Shown here piece after piece: positions 53,505-61,527 of a stretch of DNA of 64,000 nucleotides. This stretch comes from Serratia rhizosphaerae (GTDB lineage: Bacteria; Pseudomonadota; Gammaproteobacteria; Enterobacterales; Enterobacteriaceae): the NCBI RefSeq assembly GCF_009817885.1, contig NZ_CP041764.1, forward strand, positions 4,030,001-4,094,000. The letters run 5' to 3'. Made by a program: the position numbers and the translations under genes. How positions within the stretch are numbered: the first letter of the stretch is position 1; each line of letters starts with the position of its first letter. Under the pieces are notes generated by a model. It had not been told where the DNA came from. It saw nothing but the letters and a program-made list of their open reading frames with translations, and searched no databases.

Positions 53505-54906
53505 ACCGGCAGACCCGTAACGAATCCAGCGCCAGCGCGATATCGCTTTCTTCAGTCATCCAGTTAACCAGCGCGGCGCGGATCGCCGGCTGGCCCTGAT
53601 AGTAGGTGGCGGTACAGCGTATGATGCCGTGCCGGTCGAGCCGTGCTAAAAAGTTATCGCGCTCTGCCTCAGCATCGTCGGTGATGTCCGTCAGTGCGAA
53701 ACACACCACGTTAAGATTGACCGGCGCCAGCAGGTAGAATCCCTCACTGGCCGTCAGGCCATCGCCCAACTGTTTAGCCAGCAGGATATTGCGTTCAACC
53801 ATATCGCGTATACCGTCACGGCCATAGGCTTTCAGCGCCATCCACAGCGGCAGCGCGCGAAAGCGCCTTGAATTTTCGGGCGTCAGGTGCAGGTAATGAT
53901 CCGGGCGCAGAGCCGGCGCTTCCATATAGGCTGACACATTCTGGAACACCTGCATCTGCAACGCCAAATGGCGGGTAAACTGGATGGCGCTGTCATAGGG
54001 CACGTTCAGCCATTTATGTGCATCGACGGTGATGGAGTCTGCCTGCTGCCAGCCTTCCAGCAATGGGGCGCAAGCGGGCGAGCAGGCGGCGACGCCGCCG
54101 AATGCCGCATCGACGTGCAACCAGAATCCATAGCGTTCGCGCAGCGCCAGCAGGCGGGAAATATTGTCGAACGCCGTGGTATTCACCGTTCCGGCGCTGG
54201 CCAGTACGATGGTCGGCGTGGCGGGGTGTGCGGCCAGATGGCGCTCCAGCGCATCGGGGTCGATGGCTTCCGAATCCGGCAGGGTGGCAATAGGCGTCAG
54301 AGCATCGCGGCCGATGCCCAGCATGCCGAGCGCTTTCTCACTGCTGGAGTGCGGGCAGGCGGCGAGTACGTGCACCATGCCCAGCGCCGCCACGCCCTGC
54401 TGCGCCACGTTGACGCCGCGCTGGGCGCCCAGCCATTGGCGGCCAATCGCCAGTCCGCAAAAATTGGCCATCGTTGCGCCGCTGACCAGGCTGCCGCTGA
54501 ATGCCGCCGGCAGACCAAGCAAACTTTTTAGCTGTTCAATCGTTGCCAGTTCGATGGCGGCGGCGATGGTGTCATGACTGAGCAGGCTGTTTTGGTCAAA
54601 AACGCTGACCAGCCAGTCGCCGGCCAGTGAGGCGGGCGTGGCGCCGCCGGTGACAAAACCAAAGTAACGTGGGCCGGCGCTGGCGGAAAGCCCGTCGGCG
54701 TAATGTTGCCAAAAGTGGTCCAGCGCAGCCTGTGCGCCCACACCCTCTGCAGATAAGCGATCGTCGCCGGGCCTGAGCTGTTGCGCCGCTGCCGGTGGGC
54801 AGACCGGGCGTTCATTCAGGCCGGCCAGAAAGGTTTCGGCCAGACGGCGGGTATGATCAAGGATCAGCGGAAAGCGGGTTAAATCCTGTTGCAGGGTTGG
54901 ATGCAT
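53491..54906 (-). CDS. PLP-dependent group II decarboxylase
   Basis: 471-residue decarboxylase of the aromatic-L-amino-acid/glutamate decarboxylase family. HVDAAFGG near residue 262 holds the PLP-binding aspartate, and TVDAHKW near residue 295 holds the PLP lysine. The N-terminal region with GPRYFGFVTGG is typical. The start at the second of two adjacent ATGs (54906) is preferred for spacing to GGAG. A LysR gene is divergent and 100 bases away, and probably controls it. The substrate is an aromatic or acidic amino acid, not decided. Confidence 0.87.
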   Translation of the reverse strand: MHPTLQQDLTRFPLILDHTRRLAETFLAGLNERPVCPPAAAQQLRPGDDRLSAEGVGAQAALDHFWQHYADGLSASAGPRYFGFVTGGATPASLAGDWLVSVFDQNSLLSHDTIAAAIELATIEQLKSLLGLPAAFSGSLVSGATMANFCGLAIGRQWLGAQRGVNVAQQGVAALGMVHVLAACPHSSSEKALGMLGIGRDALTPIATLPDSEAIDPDALERHLAAHPATPTIVLASAGTVNTTAFDNISRLLALRERYGFWLHVDAAFGGVAACSPACAPLLEGWQQADSITVDAHKWLNVPYDSAIQFTRHLALQMQVFQNVSAYMEAPALRPDHYLHLTPENSRRFRALPLWMALKAYGRDGIRDMVERNILLAKQLGDGLTASEGFYLLAPVNLNVVCFALTDITDDAEAERDNFLARLDRHGIIRCTATYYQGQPAIRAALVNWMTEESDIALALDSLRVCRFTAN

Positions 54907-55010
54907 CATCGGCTCCGGGTCAGAGTAGGGAGTGTTAAGCGTAGAGTAAACGGGTTGTCAGCCGGTGAAAATCGAGAAAGAATGACGCTTTTGGATAGAA
55001 AGGCTAACCA

Positions 55011-55877
55011 GTGAAATTTGACCGTTTGCCTCTGCAGTGTTTACCGACCTTTATTATTGCCGCGCGGTTGGAAAATTTGCGCGCTGCGGCGCTACAGGTT
55101 CATTTGACGCATGGGGCCGTCAGCCAGCAGATTCGGCAGCTGGAGCAGGCTCTGGGATACCGGCTATTTGAACGGCGCGGCCGCGGTGTGCGTTTAAACA
55201 GCGCCGGACGCGAACTGCTGGCGGCCGCAGAGCCGGCGATGCAAGCGCTGGAGCAAGGGGTGCTGCGGGCTCGCGCTGTCGCCGCCGGCCGGGGGCTGCG
55301 CATCAGCGTATTGCCGTCATTTGCCCATTATTGGCTGTTGCCGCGTCTGCCCGCGTTTCAGGCGGCGCATCCGGATATTGTGTTGGATATTGACGCCTCC
55401 CTGACGGTGCAGGATTTGGCCCACCAAGGATTTGACGCAGCGGTTCGCATCGGCGCTGGCGAATGGCGCGGCGTGCAGGCGCAGCGGATTGCTGACGGTG
55501 ACGTTATCCCGGTTGCGGCACCTGACCTGGCGCAGCGCTGGCAAGCGGCGCTGTTGCAAGGTGACGAGGAACTGCCGTTACTGGAGCATGATGTGACGCC
55601 GTGGCGCACATGGTTTCAGGCGCGGGGAATAGGGGAGTGCGGACAAACGCTGGCGTTGTTCAATGATGCGGGGCTGCTGCTGCGCGCCGCAGAACAGGGG
55701 TTTGGTATTGCGTTGGTGAAGACCCTGCTGGCCAAAGATATGCTTGCCGCCGGCAGGCTGGTTGCGCTGGCCGATGCCTGGCGGCCGGAAGGCGTCGATT
55801 ACTACCTGGTCTGGCCGCAGGCCAATGATCACCCTGCCGTGCAACGGCTGCTGACGTGGCTGCAACAGCAGCTGTGA
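55011..55877 (+). CDS. LysR-family regulator, GcvA-like
   Basis: 288-residue LysR regulator of the GcvA/AmpR branch. The N-terminus LPLQCLPTFIIAARLENLRAAA contains the HTH with HLTHGAVSQQIRQLE, and LLPRLPAFQAAHPDI follows in the effector domain. The GTG start has GAAAGG seven bases upstream. It is divergent from the PLP decarboxylase gene and likely regulates it. Confidence 0.87.
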   Translation: MKFDRLPLQCLPTFIIAARLENLRAAALQVHLTHGAVSQQIRQLEQALGYRLFERRGRGVRLNSAGRELLAAAEPAMQALEQGVLRARAVAAGRGLRISVLPSFAHYWLLPRLPAFQAAHPDIVLDIDASLTVQDLAHQGFDAAVRIGAGEWRGVQAQRIADGDVIPVAAPDLAQRWQAALLQGDEELPLLEHDVTPWRTWFQARGIGECGQTLALFNDAGLLLRAAEQGFGIALVKTLLAKDMLAAGRLVALADAWRPEGVDYYLVWPQANDHPAVQRLLTWLQQQL

Positions 55878-56336
55878 TGGTCGCTTCCGGCAGATTACCG
55901 GCGGCGGTAATTATTTTGCCGCCAGGTTGACGCTTCGTTTAATAAAAGCTGCTTTACTTAATAATCCCGCATTATTATACTTCGTGAAAAATCTATCAGG
56001 AGAAATTAATTGGACAGTTTTAGTTGCGATGAAATAAATAAGGCAAGCTGAACTATCTCCTTCTGATATGTTGCTTGCCGATTCTGGCGGGCAGCACCTT
56101 CCCAGTATTTCTGTGTTGTGCATCCCCGAATAATAACGCCGTATCCACCGCCTGTGCGTTGTGGATGATTAAATTCGGATATCGATATGGCACTTTTCCG
56201 CTTTAGCCTGTTCCCTCCAGGCCTCCCTTTGCACGCGCGCTGAGCCAGGCTCGGCGCGCGTTCGACCATGCTCTGCGCAGCCTGGTCAACTGATTCTGAT
56301 TAACGTGCTTCACCCGCTGGGTGATAAGGAGGCGTC
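55878..56336. other. Intergenic region and first part of the mgtB leader
   Basis: 460 bases without a protein gene. The left half is AT-rich. The right half (56234-56287) contains two stacked hairpins that belong to the mgtB leader. No clear PhoP box was found. Confidence 0.55.
56234..56287 (+). other. Tandem hairpins in the mgtB leader
   Basis: Hairpin one pairs GCGCGCTGAGCC with GGCTCGGCGCGC (one G-U). Hairpin two pairs GACCA..GCT with AGC..TGGTC (56264-56287). They precede the leader ORF by 50 bases. Confidence 0.6.
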
Positions 56337-56384
56337 ATGGACGATCATCCCGGATTTTTATTGTCTGCGTTACCGGCGGAATAA
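56337..56384 (+). CDS. Putative mgtB leader peptide (15 residues)
   Basis: ATG GAC GAT CAT CCC onward encodes MDDHPGFLLSALPAE. A near-perfect ribosome site TAAGGAGG lies seven bases upstream, much stronger than expected by chance. Acidic residues and prolines near the start recall MgtL of mgtA leaders, whose translation is sensitive to Mg2+. The stop codon falls in the loop of a downstream hairpin. Assigned by position and design, not by sequence match. Confidence 0.55.
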   Translation: MDDHPGFLLSALPAE

Positions 56385-56399
56385 TATTCCCTGTCGGTA
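56371..56399 (+). other. Hairpin overlapping the leader-peptide stop
   Basis: Outer TACCG/CGGTA and inner GGAATA/TATTCC pairs enclose the TAA of the 15-codon ORF. Ribosome position on the leader would decide whether it folds. Confidence 0.55.
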
Positions 56400-56490
56400 G
56401 GTGTGATTAAATAAATGACTTCTGCGCGACGCCATTATTTTATCGGCGGGGGTGCCCTTGTGCGCAGAATAAATATAAGAGTATAGCGTT

Positions 56491-59190
56491 ATGACTTTCT
56501 TCAACAATAAATCTCATCGCCCTTCACAGGGCCATGAGACGTATGCCATCGCGCAAGAGGCAAAAAACAGCATTGACCAGACGCTGGCGCAGCTAAACTG
56601 CAACCGTCTTGGCCTGACACAGGATGATGCGCAGGAACGGCTTGCCTATTACGGTGAGAATCAGGTCGCCCATGAAAAAGCGCCCCATGCGCTGTTGCAG
56701 CTGTTCGGCGCTTTCAACAATCCGTTTATTTTCGTTCTGATAGTGCTGGCGGCGATCAGTTTCTTTACCGACTACTGGTTGCCGGCGCAGCACGGTGAAG
56801 AAACCGATCTCACCGGCGTTATCATTATCTTGATTATGGTGGCGCTGAGCGGTTTGCTGCGCTTCTGGCAGGAATACCGCACCAATAAAGCGGCGGAAGC
56901 GCTGAAAAGCATGGTGCGCACCACCGCAACGGTTTTGCGCCGCAGCAGCTTCAGTGAGCAGTCGCTGGTGGTGGAAATCCCACTGCGTGAGCTGGTGCCG
57001 GGGGATATTATTCAGCTGTCGGCCGGCGATATGGTGCCGGCCGACGTGCGGCTGCTCAGCTCGCGCGATCTGTTTATCAGCCAGGCCATTCTGACCGGCG
57101 AAGCCATCCCGATTGAAAAATATGACACGTTGGGGAGTGTCAGTCAGAAGTCCTGTGACGCCGAGGCTGCCAGCGAAAGCGAGCTGCTTGAGATGGCCAA
57201 TATTTGCCTGATGGGCACCAACGTCGCCAGCGGCTCCGCCAGCGCGGTGGTGGTGGCCACCGGCGGGCAGACCTATTTTGGTTCGCTGGCGAAATCGATC
57301 GTCGGTAACCGGGCGCAAACGGCATTTGACCGTGGGGTCAACAGCGTCAGCTGGCTGTTGATTCGCTTTATGCTGGTGATGGTGCCGGTGGTGCTGCTGA
57401 TTAACGGCTTTACCAAAGGCGACTGGGGCGAAGCGGCGCTGTTTGCGCTGGCGGTCGCCGTCGGCCTGACGCCGGAAATGTTGCCGCTGATTGTCAGTTC
57501 CAATCTGGCGAAGGGCGCAATCGCCATGTCGCGGCGCAAAGTGGTGGTGAAACGGCTGAACGCCATCCAGAACTTTGGCGCGATGGACGTGCTGTGTACC
57601 GATAAAACCGGCACTTTGACGCAGGACCGCATCATTCTGGAGCACCATCTGGACGCCAGCGGAGCTTCGGATCGCCAGGTGCTGCATCTGGCCTGGCTGA
57701 ACAGCTTTCACCAGAGCGGTATGAAGAATCTGATGGATCAGGCGATCGTGCGTTTCGGTCGCGGCAAGCCGGAGATAGAGGCGCTGGGGCGTTACAGTAA
57801 GGTGGACGAACTGCCGTTTGATTTTATCCGCCGTCGCCTGTCGATCGTGGTGCAGGACGAGCGGCAGCAACAGCTGTTGATCTGTAAAGGCGCGGTGGAG
57901 GAGATGCTCGCCATCGCCAGCCATGTGCAAGAGGGGGATTGCCGGGTGGCGCTGGATGAGACACGTCGCGCGGCGCTGATGGCGCTGGCCAATCAATATA
58001 ATGAGGACGGCTTCCGCGTGCTGCTGCTGGCGACGCGCGAACTGGGCGTACAGGGCTGCACGCTGCCGCTCAGCGTGGAGGATGAGCGCGATCTGGTGAT
58101 CCGGGGGCTGCTGACATTCCTGGATCCGCCGAAAGAAAGCGCGCAAGCGGCGATCGGTGCGCTGCAGGAACATGGCGTGGCGGTGAAGGTGCTGACCGGC
58201 GACAACCCGGTGATTACCTGCAAAATTTGTCGCGATGTCGGGCTGGAGCCGGGGGTGCCGCTGTCCGGGCCGCAAATTGAGCTGATGGACGATCGTCAGC
58301 TGGCGCAGGAGGTGGAGCTGCGCACCGTGTTCACCAAGCTGACGCCGCTGCAAAAGTCCCGAGTACTGAAAATGCTGCAGACGAATGGTCATACCGTCGG
58401 TTTTCTCGGCGACGGCATCAATGACGCCCCGGCGCTGCGCGATGCCGACGTGGGTATTTCGGTGGACAGCGGCACCGATATTGCCAAGGAATCGGCGGAT
58501 ATCATCCTATTGGAAAAAGACCTGATGGTGTTGGAGGAAGGGGTAATCAAGGGGCGTGAGACTTTTGGCAATATCATCAAGTATCTGAATATGACCGCCA
58601 GTTCCAACTTCGGCAATGTGTTCTCGGTGCTGGTTGCCAGCGCATTTATCCCGTTCCTGCCGATGCTGGCGATTCACCTGCTGATTCAGAACCTGATGTA
58701 TGACATCTCACAGCTGTCGCTGCCGTGGGACAAAATGGATAAGGAGTTTCTGCGTAAGCCGCGCAAATGGGACGCCAAAAATATCGGGCGCTTTATGATC
58801 TGGATTGGCCCGACGTCGTCGATTTTTGATATTACCACCTATGCGCTGATGTGGTTTGTGTTTGCCGCCAACAGCGTTGAGCACCAGGCGCTGTTCCAGT
58901 CGGGCTGGTTTATTGAAGGGCTGCTGTCGCAAACGCTGGTGGTGCATATGCTGCGTACCCAGAAGATTCCGTTTATCCAAAGCACGGCGGCGCTGCCGGT
59001 GCTGTTGATGACCGGGCTGATCATGGCGATTGGCATTTATATTCCGTTTTCACCGCTCGGCACCTGGGTGGGGTTGCAGCCGTTACCGTGGGAGTACTTC
59101 CCGTGGCTGGCCGCGACGCTGGTCAGCTACTGCGTGGTCGCGCAGCTGATGAAGCGCTTCTATATCCGCCGCTTCGGCGCCTGGCTGTAA
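56491..59190 (+). CDS. mgtB: Magnesium-transporting P-type ATPase MgtB
   Basis: 899-residue P-type (IIIB) ATPase that imports Mg2+ with ATP hydrolysis. ILTGEA in the actuator domain is near residue 203, the phosphorylated aspartate is in CTDKTGTLTQD near residue 371, VLTGDNPV follows, and GDGINDAPAL is near 641. Ten helices are expected. From memory it is closer to Salmonella MgtB than to MgtA (for example HHLDASG, SRRKVVVKRLNAIQNFG, and an almost identical last 250 residues). No mgtC is beside it. A structured leader with a small ORF precedes it, and DUF3307 and SatD genes converge on it. Confidence 0.95.
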   Translation: MTFFNNKSHRPSQGHETYAIAQEAKNSIDQTLAQLNCNRLGLTQDDAQERLAYYGENQVAHEKAPHALLQLFGAFNNPFIFVLIVLAAISFFTDYWLPAQHGEETDLTGVIIILIMVALSGLLRFWQEYRTNKAAEALKSMVRTTATVLRRSSFSEQSLVVEIPLRELVPGDIIQLSAGDMVPADVRLLSSRDLFISQAILTGEAIPIEKYDTLGSVSQKSCDAEAASESELLEMANICLMGTNVASGSASAVVVATGGQTYFGSLAKSIVGNRAQTAFDRGVNSVSWLLIRFMLVMVPVVLLINGFTKGDWGEAALFALAVAVGLTPEMLPLIVSSNLAKGAIAMSRRKVVVKRLNAIQNFGAMDVLCTDKTGTLTQDRIILEHHLDASGASDRQVLHLAWLNSFHQSGMKNLMDQAIVRFGRGKPEIEALGRYSKVDELPFDFIRRRLSIVVQDERQQQLLICKGAVEEMLAIASHVQEGDCRVALDETRRAALMALANQYNEDGFRVLLLATRELGVQGCTLPLSVEDERDLVIRGLLTFLDPPKESAQAAIGALQEHGVAVKVLTGDNPVITCKICRDVGLEPGVPLSGPQIELMDDRQLAQEVELRTVFTKLTPLQKSRVLKMLQTNGHTVGFLGDGINDAPALRDADVGISVDSGTDIAKESADIILLEKDLMVLEEGVIKGRETFGNIIKYLNMTASSNFGNVFSVLVASAFIPFLPMLAIHLLIQNLMYDISQLSLPWDKMDKEFLRKPRKWDAKNIGRFMIWIGPTSSIFDITTYALMWFVFAANSVEHQALFQSGWFIEGLLSQTLVVHMLRTQKIPFIQSTAALPVLLMTGLIMAIGIYIPFSPLGTWVGLQPLPWEYFPWLAATLVSYCVVAQLMKRFYIRRFGAWL

Positions 59191-59204
59191 GCGGCGACTG
59201 CCGG

Positions 59205-59978
59205 TTACCATAACAGGGTAATCAGCAGCCCCAGCATAATCGTCAGGGTGAAAGAAAACAGCGTACCGAGCATCACATACTCGGTACGCATTTTATCGTC
59301 GCTCTGTCGCAGGTCGCCAAAGCGGAAAATTGACTTGGCCGCCAGCAGAAAGCCAATGGCCGGAATATGCCCCAGCAGCACAAAGGTCAGGATCAGCGTT
59401 CTTTCCAGATAGCCGATCTGTTTGCCGGCGCGCAGCAGTGAATCGGTGTCCGTCTTGGCGTTCGGCTGCATCTGCGGCGTCCAGCTGGCCAGCAACTGCC
59501 CGATCAGCAGCCCCATCGGCATATAAATCAGTCCGTATCCCAGCGCCGTCAGGCCGACGCGCCAGCCGTCGAAACGCTGCCATAACGCCTCGAGCAGCGT
59601 CGTTACGTGCGGCACGATTGCCAGCCACAGCAGAATAATCACCAGCAGATGCAGGCCCTGATCCAGCAGGAAGCTTGCCGCCGGTTTCATCGGCGCCATC
59701 AGCGTCACCTTGGCCAAATCAATCACGTAGTGGCTGATGCCGACCACCAGCAGCGCCAGCAGCACATCCGCCGACGAGACGCCGCCGTGCAGCAGACCGA
59801 AGCCGGCGACGGCCCAGGCCGCCACGACGCCGTGCAGCAGGGCGTGCAACAGTAAAAAACGCGACCGGTGGCGGTATTGGGCCTTATCCTGCACCCAGGC
59901 GCGCGGTTGCAGAGGGAAATCCGCCAGCAGATGGAGCACCAGCAGCCAGATCAACAGTGGCGCATAGGTTAAAGCCAT
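59205..59978 (-). CDS. DUF3307 family membrane protein
   Basis: 257-residue protein of about seven helices. The DUF3307 region is at the N-terminus (LLVLHLLADFPLQPRAWVQDK, HALLHG, SHYVIDLAK), where conserved histidines and aspartates lie at the membrane face. The start codon is two bases from the stop of the SatD gene, so they form one operon, a pairing common for these two families. Function unknown. Confidence 0.88.
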   Translation of the reverse strand: MALTYAPLLIWLLVLHLLADFPLQPRAWVQDKAQYRHRSRFLLLHALLHGVVAAWAVAGFGLLHGGVSSADVLLALLVVGISHYVIDLAKVTLMAPMKPAASFLLDQGLHLLVIILLWLAIVPHVTTLLEALWQRFDGWRVGLTALGYGLIYMPMGLLIGQLLASWTPQMQPNAKTDTDSLLRAGKQIGYLERTLILTFVLLGHIPAIGFLLAAKSIFRFGDLRQSDDKMRTEYVMLGTLFSFTLTIMLGLLITLLW

Positions 59979-59980
59979 AC

Positions 59981-60580
59981 TTAAATGATCCTGTTAATTG
60001 CATCAATGAACCGGATAATTTCATCATAGGCCGCGCGTTTGAGCGTTGCGGAGACGGTTGATGCTGCCTTGCGCACCGCGGCGGCCGCCTGCGCGTTGGT
60101 TGTTGTCAGCATACGCGCCTGGACGACCTGCGCTTCTGCCTGTGACAAACGGCTAAGGGTATGATCTAGCATCGGCAGCAGATCGCTGACAATGGCATTG
60201 GCGCGTTCATTGTCAATTTTCAGAGCCAGCCTGCAATTTTTTGTCATCAGGTCCAGCGCGTTGCCGGAATTGAGGAAGGCGCTGCCGTAACCGTCGCCCC
60301 GGCCCCGGCGTTTGCCCAGGCCGACGGCGATGCGCGCGTCCCAGAGCGCGGCATGATGTTGCGCTTTTAAGGCGGTACGCAGGTAGACGGCCAGCCACAG
60401 GCCGTGCTCGGGCTGTCCCACGGCCTGAAAGGCGTCGCCGCGAAAAATTTCAAACTGCGTCAGCAGGCCGGCCTGTTGAAGCGCCGTGAGTTCGGTGTGT
60501 AACTGTGCGATGTAACGTGGGGTGTCAACACGTCGTGAGTTGACGAGGTCGCCGGTGATAACGCTGATTTGCGCTTTCAT
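59981..60580 (-). CDS. SatD family protein
   Basis: 199-residue protein of the SatD family, named for an acid-tolerance locus in Streptococcus. It begins KAQISVITGDLVNSRRV and contains FRGDAFQ near residue 60 and a RIAVGLG region. The C-terminal ~70 residues form an HTH-like helical region (TTTNAQAAAAVRKAASTVSATL) that could bind DNA. The start at 60580 is chosen from the family; twenty upstream codons would read through an operator array. It is first in an operon with DUF3307 and is preceded by three palindromes, which it might bind itself. Confidence 0.82.
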   Translation of the reverse strand: MKAQISVITGDLVNSRRVDTPRYIAQLHTELTALQQAGLLTQFEIFRGDAFQAVGQPEHGLWLAVYLRTALKAQHHAALWDARIAVGLGKRRGRGDGYGSAFLNSGNALDLMTKNCRLALKIDNERANAIVSDLLPMLDHTLSRLSQAEAQVVQARMLTTTNAQAAAAVRKAASTVSATLKRAAYDEIIRFIDAINRII

Positions 60581-60612
60581 AGTAGGCTGTCCAGAAAACG
60601 AATGGACATTTA

Positions 60613-60691
60613 AATTCGCATCTGAAGACGAATTTGTCAATTATTCGTACTCAGATACGAATTGTGATGATATTCGTATCCAGAGACGAAT
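60613..60691 (-). promoter_or_regulatory. Array of three palindromic operators upstream of the SatD operon
   Basis: Three dyads with arms ATTCG(T/C)A and near-complements around six bases, at 60614-60633, 60643-60662 and 60672-60691. They are spaced 29 bases apart (about three helical turns). The set fills the region just upstream of the SatD start. Confidence 0.75.
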
Positions 60692-60733
60692 TTTATGTAT
60701 GGAGAATATGAGTAAAACCAGGCGTACCAAGGT

Positions 60734-60913
60734 TCAGAAGCTTTTCATCATCACTTCACGCGGCTGTTCTGCGCCATACTTGATCAGATGTTCGAATGAC
60801 TTTTCCGTCTGCTTAAGTTGCTGCAGGAATGCCTGCGGCGAGAGATCGTGCTGTTTGCCGCTCATATAGGCTAATGCCAATTCTTTGGCCTGATAACGTG
60901 AAAAATTGTACAT
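60734..60913 (-). CDS. Small hypothetical protein, 59 residues
   Basis: Product MYNFSRYQAKELALAYMSGK and on, a mostly helical soluble protein with a C-terminal MMKSF. AAGGGGGG lies four to five bases upstream of the ATG. It sits between the SatD operator array and the arsR promoter on the minus strand, and could be co-transcribed into the SatD operon. Not recognised. Confidence 0.7.
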   Translation of the reverse strand: MYNFSRYQAKELALAYMSGKQHDLSPQAFLQQLKQTEKSFEHLIKYGAEQPREVMMKSF

Positions 60914-61043
60914 GGCGCCCCCCTTGGCGATGTCTGGTTGTCAGTGCGGCGATTGTAGAGTGCTGCTTAGAGCATGAACAGTGGCTTTACCGTATCGATT
61001 CGATAGCTGAAACTTTAACGATGTGCGGCGCGGCCGCTCAATA

Positions 61044-61063
61044 ACATATGAATTTCCATATGT
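61044..61063 (+). promoter_or_regulatory. ArsR operator
   Basis: Palindrome ACATATG, six bases, CATATGT. It lies directly upstream of the -35 box of the arsR promoter, matching the usual ArsR position near -35. Confidence 0.7.
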
Positions 61064-61067
61064 GTTA

Positions 61068-61095
61068 TTGACAGCGCGTCGTGCAGGGTTAAGAT
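61068..61095 (+). promoter_or_regulatory. Sigma-70 promoter of arsRBC
   Basis: TTGACA (61068-61073), 16 bases, TAAGAT (61090-61095). It lies about 30 bases upstream of the arsR ATG. Confidence 0.75.
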
Positions 61096-61126
61096 TGGCC
61101 GGGCAATAGGATAAGGAGCCTGCAGA

Positions 61127-61462
61127 ATGATGCTGACGCCGTTACAACTGTTTAAAAACCTGTCGGACGAAACCCGACTGACTATGGTGCTGCTGTTGCG
61201 GCAGGCTGAAGAGCTGTGCGTGTGTGAACTGGCGGCGATTTTAACGCTGCCGCAGCCTAAAATCTCCCGTCATCTGGCGATGCTGCGCGCAAGCGGCCTG
61301 CTGCTGGACCGCCGTGAGGGCAAGTGGGTCTATTACCGGCTTTCGCCGCATATGCCGGCCTGGGCGGCGGGCATTATCGAGCAGGCTTACCTTAGTCAGC
61401 GGGAGCAGGTGAGCAATCTGGCAAAACGCGCCGCCGCGGACGGGCGGACGGTGTGCCGCTAA
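61127..61462 (+). CDS. arsR: Arsenical resistance repressor ArsR
   Basis: 111-residue winged-helix repressor released from DNA by As(III) or Sb(III). The thiol motif ELCVCEL (Cys31 and Cys33) is of the E. coli type. The recognition helix region QPKISRHLAMLRASGLL and the wing GKWVYYRLSPH are present. AAGGAG lies eight bases before the ATG. It heads the arsRBC operon, with an ArsR-like palindrome at its promoter. Confidence 0.95.
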   Translation: MMLTPLQLFKNLSDETRLTMVLLLRQAEELCVCELAAILTLPQPKISRHLAMLRASGLLLDRREGKWVYYRLSPHMPAWAAGIIEQAYLSQREQVSNLAKRAAADGRTVCR

Positions 61463-61479
61463 CGTAAAAATTTTAACTT

Positions 61480-61505
61480 TTCATATTTGAAATTTCGAAT
61501 GTGAA
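61480..61505 (+). other. Inverted repeat between arsR and arsB
   Basis: TTCATATTTGAA and TTCGAATGTGAA are complementary with two mismatches around a two-base centre. Possibly a second ArsR-type site or a processing hairpin. Confidence 0.4.
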
Positions 61506-61527
61506 ACCAAAAAGACAAGGAGCACGT

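Noticed and set aside
55930..55970. GTTTA-like words upstream of mgtB considered as a PhoP box
   Set aside because: The spacing of the two hexamers is not the required direct repeat with an eleven-base period, and they lie about 400 bases from the leader hairpins.
56085..56101. Partial repeat of the 50759-50778 hairpin (shared GCCGATTCTGGCGGGC)
   Set aside because: Only about 16 bases match, the second arm is degenerate here, and there is no T-run or nearby gene end.
56593..58392. A 599-codon open frame on the minus strand inside mgtB
   Set aside because: Shadow of the mgtB coding sequence; His/Arg/Gln-rich translation with no ribosome site or motif.
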